Positions 42,505 to 52,705 of a stretch of DNA of 64,000 nucleotides are shown here, piece after piece. Under the pieces are notes generated by a model that saw only the letters and a program-made list of their open reading frames with translations, had not been told where the DNA came from and did not search any database. Both the position numbers and the translations under genes were made by a program. Numbering within the stretch: position 1 is the first letter of the stretch; every line of letters starts with the position of its first letter. The DNA is from Erodium maritimum (lineage: Eukaryota; Streptophyta; Magnoliopsida; Geraniales; Geraniaceae): assembly GCA_963921825.1 (NCBI GenBank), contig OY997596.1:34897932-34961931 (forward strand). The letters run 5' to 3'.

Positions 42505-45267
42505 ATGGTTTCGAGGTCTTACTCCAACCTCTTAGACCTCGCTTCCGGCGACTACCCGTCATTTGGTAGGGAAAAGAAGAGGCTCCCAAGAGTGGCCACC
42601 GTCGCCGGTGTCCTCTCCGAGCTCGACGATGACAGCTGCAACAGTGTGGCCTCTGAAGCTCCCTCCTCCATCTCCCAGGAACGCATGATCATCGTCGGTA
42701 ACCAGCTCCCCCTCCGAGCCCACCGCGGCTCCGACGGAGGCTGGCTCTTCACCTGGGACGAGGATTCACTTGTGTTACAGCTCAAGGACGGCCTCGGAGA
42801 AGACGTGGAGGTCATCTACGTCGGCTGCCTCAAGGAAGAGATCGACGCTACAGAACATGACCACGTTGCTCAAACCTTGCTCGAAACCTTCAAATGCGTA
42901 CCCGCGTTTATCGATCCCGATCTCTTCAGTAAATTCTACCATGGCTTCTGTAAGCAGCATCTATGGCCTCTGTTCCACTACATGCTCCCTCTCTCCCCTG
43001 ATCTCGGCGGCCGATTCGACCGCTCCCTCTGGCAGGCCTATGTCTCCGTCAACAAGATCTTCGCCGACAAGGTCATGGAGGTCATCAGCCCTGACGATGA
43101 TTACGTCTGGGTTCACGACTACCATTTGATGATCTTGCCCACCTTCTTGAGGAAGAGGTTCAACAGGGTCAAGCTCGGATTCTTCCTCCACAGCCCCTTC
43201 CCCTCGTCAGAGATATACCGGACGCTCCCCGTCAGGGACGAGCTTCTTCGAGCTCTGCTCAACGCTGATCTCATAGGCTTCCACACATTTGACTACGCCA
43301 GGCACTTCCTCTCCTGCTGCAGCAGAATGCTCGGTCTTTCTTATCAGTCCAAGCGCGGCTACATTGGCCTTGAGTACTACGGCCGCACTGTCAGCATCAA
43401 GATCCTCCCCGTCGGGATTCACAAAGGCCAGCTCCAGTCTGTCCTCAATCTCCCCGAAACCGAGTCCAGGATTGCATATTTACAGCATCAGTTTAGGGGT
43501 CGGACTGTTCTGCTTGGTGTTGATGACATGGATATCTTCAAGGGGATAAGCCTAAAGCTGTTGGCTATGGAGCAATTGCTCATACAGCATCCGGACAAGA
43601 GGGGGAAGGTTGTTCTGGTTCAGATTGCAAACCCCGCCAGGGGGCGAGGGAAGGATGTGCAGGAGGTGCAGTCTGAGACCAAAGCGACCGTGATGAGGAT
43701 AAACGAGACATTTGGTAGACCTGGATATGAACCCGTGGTTCTCATTGATACTCCCCTTCAGTTGTTCGAGCGAATTGCCTATTATGTGATCGCTGAGTGC
43801 TGTCTTGTTACTGCAGTGAGAGATGGGATGAATCTTATCCCTTATGAATACATTGTATGCCGCCAAGGAAATGAGAAGCTGGATGAGACGCTTGGATTGA
43901 ACCCGTCTGCCCCGAAGAAGAGCATGCTGGTGGTGTCTGAATTCATCGGGTGCTCGCCCTCCTTGAGTGGCGCCATTCGGGTCAATCCCTGGAACACTGA
44001 TGCTGTGGCCGAAGCTATGGACTCTGCACTGATGGTGCCTGAGGCAGAAAAGCAGATGAGGCATGAAAAGCACTATAGGTATGTCAGCACGCATGATGTT
44101 GCGTATTGGGCACATAGTTTTCTGCAGGATCTTGAAAGGTCGTGCAGGGATCACGTGAGGAGGAGGTGCTGGGGGATTGGTTTCGGGTTAGGATTCAGGG
44201 TGATTGCGTTGGAATCGAGTTTCAGGAAGCTTTCTGTGGAGCACATTGTTTCGGCTTACAAGAGGACCAAGAGACGGGCAATTCTATTGGATTATGATGG
44301 CGCCATGATGTTGCCAGGTCCGATAAGTTCCTGTCCTAATGCAGATGCCATAGGGATCTTGAACAGCTTGTGCAGAGACCCGAAGAATGTTGTCTTCCTT
44401 GTTAGTGGCAAGGGCCGGGAGACTCTAACTCAATGGTTTTCTTCTTGTGAGAAGCTCGGACTTGCAGCTGAGCATGGCTATTTTTTGAAGTAAGTCTCTC
44501 GTACTTTCCCTTCTCGTTGTACTCGAATGTTGTCATCATGTCTTAGAACTATACCATGGGTATGGATTTCTTGTTTTTCAGGGAAAATCATGATGCAGAA
44601 TGGGAAACTCATGTGTCGGTGGCGGATTTTGATTGGAAGCAGATTGCTGAGCCAGTGATGAAGCTATATACGGAAACAACTGATGGTTCCACCATAGAAA
44701 CCAAAGAGAGTGCTTTAGTGTGGAATTACCGGTATGCAGATCGAGATTTTGGCTCGTGTCAGGCTAAGGAGCTTCTCGATCACCTGGAAAGTGTTCTTGC
44801 TAATGAGCCAGTCTCGGTTAAGAGTGGCCAATTCATCGTGGAAGTCAAGCCTCAGGTTAGCAGCCCAACTTTTCTCGTTATCTTGCAGTACTAATTGTCC
44901 ATACTTGGCTTTGTGATTGTTCGATGTGTGATACTATTATTCATTGCAGGGAGTAAATAAGGGGCTTGTAGCGGAACATCTGTTGTCAACAATGCGAGAG
45001 AAGGGTATGCTCCCAGATTTTGTTTTGTGCATAGGGGATGACCGTTCGGATGAGGACATGTTTGAGGTGATAATGAGTGCAAGAGACAGCCCCTCGCTCT
45101 CCCCGGTGGCCGAAGTGTTTCCTTGCACGGCTGGGCAGAAGCCTAGCAAGGCCAAGTACTATTTGGAGGACTCGACGGAAATATTAAGAATGTTGCAGGG
45201 GCTTGCCAATGCATCGGAGCAAGCTGCAAGAAACGCTTCCCCTGCTCGTCCTTGCGAAAGAGAATAA
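42505..45267 (+). CDS. TPS8: Class II trehalose-6-phosphate synthase (TPS8/9/10-type)
   Basis: Three exons: 42505-44489, 44582-44855 and 44950-45267, with GT-AG introns, giving 858 residues, normal for class II TPS proteins. The N-terminus MVSRSYSNLLDLASG is a class II signature. A GT20 synthase-like domain spans about residues 60-545 (WVHDYHLM at 202-209, D205). A HAD phosphatase-like domain spans about 590-835 (LLDYDGA at 594-600; GDDRSDEDMF at 782-791). Class I catalytic residues are replaced: Gln67 in GNQLPL where class I has Arg, and Asp341 in GVDDMDIFKG where class I has Arg; Lys346 is kept. So a regulatory rather than catalytic role is likely, as for this class (sugar signalling, cytosol, 14-3-3 and SnRK1 links known for the family). 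Odd: Ala600 replaces the usual Thr of the DYDGT motif. The symbol reflects the closest clade (TPS8-10) by memory of motifs; the exact orthologue is unsure. Confidence 0.95.
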
Positions 45268-45680
45268 GACATCTTTGTCCCTTGGCTTAGAATTATGGTG
45301 TATAGAAAATTCGTTAAGACCCGTCTAAGCTCTAATGTTGTGGAGGGTTTGTGTTCTTCCCTTGTTATCTATGCTATATATATACAGTAGGAATTGTATG
45401 ATAATTGGGTGTGAGGATTTGGTGGTGTTGTAAGTAGGTATAACTATCATCTCTTCATGTTTAATTTCATTAGTATCAGGTCATGTGATCATTGCGGTGA
45501 TCTAGGGCTAAATATATTTAGACTATTTTAAAATCATCTCCATCGGTAGTCCTACTAATTGAGAAAGGAATATTGTCCTTTATAGTTATATTTAAATGAA
45601 AAAGAAATGGTTTACACGTAAATAAAAAAAGAGGAATATAGGGAAAAAATGAATTAATCCATGTTACATTTTTTTTTTCA
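45268..45680 (+). other. TPS 3' UTR and flank
   Basis: AT-rich DNA after the TPS stop, including a short tatatatatac run near 45375. The poly(A) site was not fixed. No other gene seen before the Mutator-like element at 45690. Confidence 0.55.
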
Positions 45681-46558
45681 TTCAGATAAGGGAAAATATC
45701 AGATTGGTACCTTAACTATACGTTTTTAGCACATTGGTACCCTTAACTAATTAATTCACTAAAAAGATACCTTAAGTTTCCAATCAATACCACGTTAGTG
45801 TTTTCCGTCCATTTTTGGACGGAAAATTGTCATGTGCAATGCATATGAACTTAAACTTTAAAAAAAATGACAAAAATACACCTCTAAGTTCAAACCCTAA
45901 TTATTCTTTTACCTTATTTCTCTTACGCAACCTTCATCTTCACCATTTTATTTCATACAAACGCCTCATTCATTCTGTTTCTTCTTCATTTTATTTGAAA
46001 GTTTAAGGTCATGTTGTCACGCCCCAATTTCAGTAAACCGAACTCGGGACGCGAACGTTTTAAACAATAAAACAATGAAACCTGTTTTGGATAAACACTT
46101 TAAAATATCCATTTAATTAATCAAAATAATGTTTACAACTTAAAAACACGTCCCAACACGTGGACAAAAGTACAAGGTATCCGTCACTAGACTCAAAAGA
46201 CAAAACCCGGACTCCGCTCCTAGCTCCACAAGCTTCGAGAGCTTCCCTAGTCCGTCCTGTGATCAGTACCTGTAGGAAAAGCAGCTAGGGGTGAGCGTTC
46301 GCTCACCACCACAGATAACAGACTGACTACGGCATAATTAGCAGACAATGCCGGTAACACCAACAACAAACTCAACTCCGGGGATCACCGTCCCCAACTC
46401 AAGTACTCTGACTGACAACCACCCACAGTGACCTTCCTCGAACGACTCAACACTCAAACATGTAAGTAGACCGACACAACGATCACGACCTCTTCCAAGG
46501 AAACAAAAGAAACTACGCAACACCAAACAAGATCACAAAGGATCGCAAACCAGCTGTT

Positions 46559-46935
46559 CAGTAACCAATTCTATTTCTCTCGCCCTTTCCGATCCCAGTC
46601 GGGCCAGGCGGTCGACCTGTCAGTAACCATCTATGTATCTCGCCCTTTCCGATCCCAGTCGGTCCAGGCGGTCGACCTGTCTCAGTAACCTCTCTGTCCT
46701 TCGCTCTTTCCAACACAAAGTCGGTCCAGGCAATCGACCTGTCTTACAACTTCTCTGTCCCTCGCTCTTTCCAACACAAAGTCAGTCCAGGCAGTCGACC
46801 TGTCTTACAACTTCTCTGTCCCTCGCTCTTTCCAACACAAAGTCGGTCCAGACAGTCGACCTGTCTTACAACTTCTCTGTCCCTCGCTCTTTCCGATCCT
46901 AGAAGGTCCAGGCAGTCGACCTGTCTCAGTAACCT
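46559..46935. repeat. 60-bp minisatellite, six units (LTR 1)
   Basis: Each unit ends in cgacctgt and holds a tcgc(c/t)ctttcc and (g)gtccaggc(a/g) core. Six units here and six in LTR 2 (53250-53626); seven in LTR 3 (59941-60368), where one unit near 60001-60060 is extra. Both strands are open over long stretches because the unit length is a multiple of 3. Confidence 0.9.
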
Positions 46936-47009
46936 CTCTCACTCAGGTAACCACAATCACAATCACAAGCAAGTTCAACAAACAGCAACAACACAGGTTC
47001 AGTACTCCA

Positions 47010-47960
47010 CAGGCACTCATGGCCACCCAAGACACCAACCACAAACACGGACTCAACAGCCCAACGGGCACTCACGGCCTCCCAAGACACACCAACAATA
47101 AAGATACGGGTTCAACAACCCCATAGGCACTCACGGCCTCCTAAGACACACCAACAGTAAGAACACAGGTTCAACAACCCCATGGCCACACACGGCCTCC
47201 CCAGGCACCAACAGTCAAACACGGGCCCTCATGGCCACCCAAGACTCAACAGTCAAACACGGGCTCTCATGGCCACCCAAGACTCAACAGTCAACCACGG
47301 GCTCTCATGGCCACCCAAGACTCGACAGTCAAACACGGGCTCTCATGGCCACCCAAGACACACCAACAGTAACTCACGGGCTCAACAACCCCACGGGCAC
47401 TCACGACCACTCAAACTACCAACAGTAAAGACACGGGTTCACAACCCCACGGGCACACACGGCCTCCCCAGACACCAACAGTCAAACACGGGCCCTCATG
47501 GCCACCCAAGACTCAGCAGTCAAACACGGGCTCTCATGGCCACCCAAGACTCAACAGTCAATCACGGGCTCTCATGGCCACCTTAGACACACCAACAGTA
47601 ATTCACGGGCTCAACAACCCCACGGGCACTCACGGCCACTCAAACAGTAAAGACATGGGTTCACAACCCCACGGACACACATGGCCACCCAAAACACCAA
47701 AGGTAAAGACACGGGTTCAACAACCCCACGGGCACTCATGGCCACCCCAAACTCAACAATAATACACGCTCACAACTTACCGAGACTCTAACTCGTAAGC
47801 CAGTCAAAGAATGCTTGCCACCTCCCCCGAGACTCTAACTCGGTCAGGCCAACCAAAGACACCAACCTCAAAACACGGGCTCTCATGGCCACCCAAACAC
47901 AAATAATAACACGGACTCTCATGGCCACCCAAGACTCAACAGTCAAACACGGGCTCTCAA
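47010..47960. repeat. Minisatellite rich in atggccacccaagac (LTR 1)
   Basis: Units of about 36-40 bp such as ctcatggccacccaagactc and cagtcaaacacgggct alternate with a longer variant containing aacaaccccacgggcactca. More than twenty units. Equivalent stretches are 53701-54652 in LTR 2 and 60455-61415 in LTR 3, with several unit gains and losses in LTR 3. Encoded peptides are repeats like HGLSWPP and are not considered genes. Confidence 0.9.
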
Positions 47961-49758
47961 GGCCACCCAAGACACCAATAAACAAACAACCTCCGGCTTA
48001 ACCAAAGCCTCCAACAGTCCAAATATCAACAGTTCCTCATTCAACCTCCGAGCATGATCATATGCCTCCAGTACTCCTAAAATCGATAAGTTCACAAACA
48101 ACCTCCGGGCATGGTCATATGCCTCCAGTAATTCTAACAACGCTAAGTTCTCGGTTCCTACGACACACTAAGTGTCACATGCTTTTCCAATAATCACTAC
48201 GTTCCCGTATCATGCATTTCTACTATTCGATAAACCTACTTAACCCACGACACCCCGGTGTCACATGCAATTCTACTGTTAACTTTCCCTAGTCAGGGCC
48301 GAGATCCGGCTACTTTTCCCTACCTCGTGAAGCGTGTCACAACCAATGCTCGATCTCCAGCAATGCTCCAAATTTCCCGCTTAGCCTCCTCTTTCCACGG
48401 TAGACGATACGGTCTACAATTATTACAATTAACACACTTTTTAAGTAAGCAGGCGAAACCCGAATTTAAAGTATTAAACGCCCAAATGAAACCCCGACAA
48501 TGTCGATTACTCCCAAACTTCCCAATTAGTCGACATTGTCGATAATGGACCCGGAAAGGCCCGATTCACCCGACATGGCGAATCTGCCCGGGTTTTGAAA
48601 ACGCCCTTCCGGGGCTCCGAAAATTCCCGTTTTCGTTTCTACGGTCTTAGAATAATTCAAGGGTTCCTAGGCACTCGATGGAATCGAATTCCGACTTCCG
48701 AGTCATTTAATTAGCGTTTAAAGTTTCTAAACCCGTCAATTACAACTTTCACAATTTAATTCCAAATTTCGATCCGGGTGTGGATTAACTACTTGGGGAT
48801 CGTCCTAAACCACCCGAACATGAAAACCCGATACTCGGGCATGTGGGCCCCACCCGGCCACAATTAGGAAAATTTCCTGTTCGCCCCAAAACGTTCCTAA
48901 CGAACCCTAAACCTCAACCATTCATCTTTAAACCAATTCTAACCAAAACCCAACCATAATCAAACCGTTTAAACTCAAACCCTAAATTTCAAACGTACCA
49001 AAACGAAAATCGGTTAGGTGCTCACCGTAGAGAATGACGGGGTGAGCTCGATTCTTCAATCGTTGAGACGATACGTCGGTCGGATTGTCGGGAAATCACA
49101 AAACTCTAACCTTTCTCCTTTCTTTTTCCTTTTCCTCCTTCTCTTTCTTCTCTCCACTTTCTCTCTCTACACAACTCACCTTTTCTGAAAATGGACGTGT
49201 ACTTCACAATTTCCTTCCCTTTTGTTTTGTTTTAAAAAGTAACAAAATAATACTTAATTATAAACTAACACTATTGAAGTCTTCTCTTGTCTTGTCCAAA
49301 AACCTAACACCACCACATAGTTGACATGTGGTCAAGTGGGTCCCACACCTTTTTGGAAAATATCTTCTAGATATTTTCCAATCAGATTCGCGAAATTCGA
49401 ACATTTCGGGCCCCGAACGGGCACTTTTTCCAAGAAATTCCGAAACTTCACGGGCTACAAGGAAACGGCTCAACTAAGACCGCTGCGACGACGGCTAAGC
49501 TTTTTGGATCAAAACGGTCCTCGAATGGATCAAAACGTCGCTCGGTTGACTTTTTCAGCGAAAAGTCAACATTTCCCAAATTGATCAGAAAGTTGCCCTG
49601 AGTCCCCCGGAACTCACTTTGGTCGATAACGGGGTCAACTTAAGTCCGGTATGACCCTCGGGGTCCAATTCCGATTCAGTTAAGTGTCTGCTCAAATTTT
49701 TTAAATTTTTCCTGTTTTTCGCAGGTTTGACTGGCGTTGACCGGGAGTGGATATTACA

Positions 49759-49776
49759 ATCTGCCCCCCTTAAAGG
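49759..49776 (-). other. Polypurine tract, array copy 1
   Basis: On the minus strand cctttaaggggggcagat, immediately before the LTR start TGTAATATCC. The second copy is at 56450-56467. Confidence 0.88.
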
Positions 49777-49999
49777 AATTTCGTCTGCGAAATTTAGAAC
49801 AATGCACGTCAGGAGTCGAACCGATCGGGGTACTTCTCGCGAACCTCGTTCTCGCGTTCCCAAGTCGACTCGGCCTCGTGGTGTCGCCACAACACCCGCT
49901 CTAAGCGGATAACCTTTCCGCGCAGGACCTGCTCTCGTGGATCCCTTTCTCACGTCAGTTTCTTCTTACACGGGACATCACCCGTTACCTCGACATCTG

Positions 50000-50545
50000 C
50001 CAACTCAAAGACGTACTCAAAACCTCGAAAGGCCCGATACACCGCGGGGCTAACCTGCCTCCGCCGCGGTTGAAACGCATTAGTCCATCTTTCGGACTCA
50101 CCTCCAGGGATGCAGGACCACTAATTTCTGACTCGAGAGGTCGGCGTCGTCAGTCAGCATAACTCCTGCTGACTCTGCGCGGTCTTCAACCGCTCTCTCG
50201 GTCCAGTTCTAGACCCAAGAACCTCTTATCTCACACTTCTGCCCAGCACACGGGCGATCGACACGGCCTACCATACAACTCTTCGAACGGTGCCATCATG
50301 ATTCTGGCCTGAAAGCTGTTGTTGTAGGCGAACTCGGCCAATCGCTCACGAAACCCATCGTGACGTGCCCCCATTTCCACTGTGCAACCCGTAGTGGCTG
50401 CAATAATCCAGCGAGACGCTGTTGTTCGGCTCTCACCTGCCGAAGAGTGAGGCATCGCGATACAACTCCGCGACCGCTCTCCGCATCCCGCTCCACTAGA
50501 CATGCCACCTGAAGTCGCGCTCCTCTTAGTGCTACCCACAAGCAC
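50000..50545 (-). pseudogene. Integrase remnants, array copy 1
   Basis: In two frames the minus strand shows the zinc-binding part ([20 protein letters not shown]) joined near 50350 to the post-core part ([31 protein letters not shown]), the same core-less fusion as at 379-836. Weak remains of the C-terminal part (CFNRGGGRL-like sequence at about 50045-50100) follow. Frameshifts and stops abound. Confidence 0.8.
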
Positions 50546-50576
50546 TGTCAGGCGTGAAAACTGCGACTCTCGCAGC

Positions 50577-50584
50577 TCGTCGCC
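50577..50584. other. Deletion joint at an 8-bp microhomology
   Basis: tcgtcgcc at this point corresponds to two separate copies in the less deleted relative, 822-829 and 2572-2579. The 1750 bp between them (reverse transcriptase and RNase H) are absent here and at 57268-57275. Confidence 0.85.
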
Positions 50585-51021
50585 AATAACAGTCGGTATT
50601 GGCTCGGCACTTCGCCAGCCAATCCATTCCCAAGACTACGTTGCTGTCACTTCGTAAGTATCCTTCCTACGGATGCACGCACAAGCTCAGTCGTTGTCGA
50701 TCCTCACAGATCCTCGCAGTCTCTCTAAGACCTCGCTCCACTACCGTCGTCGTGTTTACCAACTCCGAACCCACCCGAATCCTCGGGGTGAGGACTCGAT
50801 CCGGCATCAGGGTTCTTGAGCCCTCTCTCGAACCTCCTGTACCGGTTCGCTTCTCCAACTCCGCAGACACGACAGACACTAGTCAACACCACCCCACCAC
50901 CAACCGGCGTGTCCCGACGTAGGGGTGGACTAAACGGCTCTAAACTCAGCCTCAACCTCTCATCACAACTCGACGAACAAACGAGTGTGATAACCTGGCA
51001 TCCAATGAAACTGACGCCCAA
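50585..51021 (-). pseudogene. Scrambled protease and gag pieces, array copy 1
   Basis: Read on the minus strand, a protease-downstream piece (LSLEPFSPPLRRDTPVGGGVVL) comes first. A gag capsid piece (YRRFERGL, GSELVNTTTVVERGLRE) follows, then the end of protease at about 50585-50640. In the fuller element gag precedes protease, so the order is rearranged. The gag-to-protease-end junction is the one found at 2636-2650. Confidence 0.65.
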
Positions 51022-52690
51022 ATCGGAAATCGAACACCCACTCCATTAGTCACCCTGGTAAGGTCTAGTGTAACCCTCATACGGTCCTCTAGGCATTTAC
51101 TTGTAACTTTCTGCAACCAAACCAGTGTTCGCTACTCGTCCCTTGCGGGAAAAGTAGTAAAGGGGATGAGCGTTATGCTCACCTCCATGGACACCCGTTC
51201 GATTATGGCATACTAGTAACGCGCTAAAGACTTATCGATCTAGCCAGGGCAAACCACTACCTCAAAACCGGATGCCAAACGTCACACTGCTCACGCCAAC
51301 AACACCTCAAGTACTCGCTTACGTAAGATAAACCTCGACACGGGAATAGCCCTTCCTTAATTCAGTAATCGCTATTGTTCACAACCTCAATACCCCAAAG
51401 ACCCGATCACGTAGGGAAACCTCAAACGGGGATCATGTTCTCAACTAAGCCAACACTGTTGCTCACAATATCGATACCCCAGTTACTCGATCGTGTAGGG
51501 AACCTCAATTAACCCACTCGCGGGAAGGAAACCTCAATCACCCGTTCACGCAAGGGAAAACTCGAACACCCGTGTACATAGGGAAAACCCTGGTTCGTAA
51601 GGCGCCGCAACGCACCAACCATAACCTCTCTCCGTGGTGAGACTCTCACACCGAGGCACTGTACTAATACCGTACGTTATCGATGAATCTCAAACCCAAG
51701 ACCTCATCCCTTAACACCGAGCCTACAACCTCTACAACCCACAACCGCGAACACAATCACGTAAAACCAACGCTCAACCGCACGAACGTGAACCGAGTCA
51801 CACCACCCCAAACCCAAACGCACAAAGAAACAAACAACCAAAGAAAAACAAAGACGGCTCACTGGACCAGGCCGGTACACGACCCCTGTCGTGCCACTCT
51901 CCGGGCCGGGAACCACACCTTGCCGGACCCCTTACCGGGCCGGCGACCACGCTTTGCCGGACCACTTACCGGGCCGGCAACCAAACCGTCCCGTTCGACC
52001 TACCGGGCCAAACCGGTGACCCCGATACTGTAGCGGTAATGATTTCACACTACTTACACCCGCTAAGTCTACCCTAGGGTACTCGTAATTTTCCCGGCTA
52101 ATAGCGACCCGTACACTAGTACGTCGCAGACAACGACCACCAAACACATAACACAATTATGACAACTCCAGACCGACCTCAAACAAAAGCCAACACGGCC
52201 GAGTAATAACCATACACACCCATCGGGCTAACCAACACCGAACTACGCCCACCGGGCCAAGCACAATCAAACACACACGCCCACGGCGTCAAACAAAATC
52301 AAAACACGCTCACCGGACCAACCAACTTACACACACGCCCACATGGCCAATCAAAATCAAATACACCCACCGGGCCAACCAATTTTAAAAATTTCTCCAC
52401 TTCATTTTTAAAACCTCATACTTGACATCACGCAGTTACAACCCGGTCCAGGCGTCCCCGAACTACGTTGTACCGGATCGATATCAGCACCGTCACGTTC
52501 GACTACAGGAGCGCTCCTGAGTCGACCCGCGACAGCTTAAAAACGTTTGACGCAGCAACAACGATCAGCAAGCCAGCAAGAAAACACTGCACGTACACAC
52601 AAACCCAACCAGGACTCATAACACTACGGGTCTACACTGACTTGACCCTCCCCACCTAATTGACGGACAGTCCGAGGTGTGAAACCTCGA

Positions 52691-52702
52691 GCTCTGATAC
52701 CA
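52691..52702 (-). other. Primer binding site, array copy 1
   Basis: gctctgatacca on the + strand is tggtatcagagc on the minus strand, three bases from LTR 2. It is complementary to initiator tRNA-Met. The second copy is at 59382-59393. Confidence 0.9.
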
Positions 52703-52705
52703 AGC

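Larger units (their letters stand above)
46015..49758 (-). repeat. Array LTR 1 (3744 bp)
   Basis: Plus-strand start tgtcacgcccc and end gatattaca, that is TGTAATATCC..GGGGCGTGACA on the minus strand. Differs from LTR 2 at about six positions by eye. Contains two minisatellites (46559-46935 and 47010-47960) and a CT-rich stretch near 49100. The open frames here are repeat artefacts. Confidence 0.95.
49759..52705 (-). repeat. Array internal region 1 (2947 bp)
   Basis: Minus strand order: primer site (52691-52702), non-coding stretch to about 51020, protease and gag pieces (50585-51021), a deletion joint at 50577-50584, integrase pieces (50000-50545), polypurine tract (49759-49776). The non-coding stretch 51060-52400 contains CA-rich and ccgggcc-rich sequence with no gene recognised. 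It is nearly identical to the second copy (56450-59396), with about two differences by eye. Confidence 0.93.

Noticed and set aside
42552-42815. Antisense and alternate-frame open stretches across the TPS gene
   Set aside because: GC-rich shadows of the real exons; no independent homology or start context.
46633-46902. Long open frames over the LTR minisatellites (also 47182-47586, 53324-53593, 60075-60344, 60711-61079)
   Set aside because: They arise from repeat units whose length is a multiple of three, lie within LTRs and encode only repeated short peptides.
46559-46935. Possible CRISPR-like array of regular 60-bp units
   Set aside because: Plant nuclear context, no distinct spacers (whole units are repeated), located inside an LTR.
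51683-52033. Open frame in the array leader (and its copy at 58374)
   Set aside because: Thr/Pro-rich translation of CA-rich and ccgggcc repeats on the strand opposite to the element; no homology seen.
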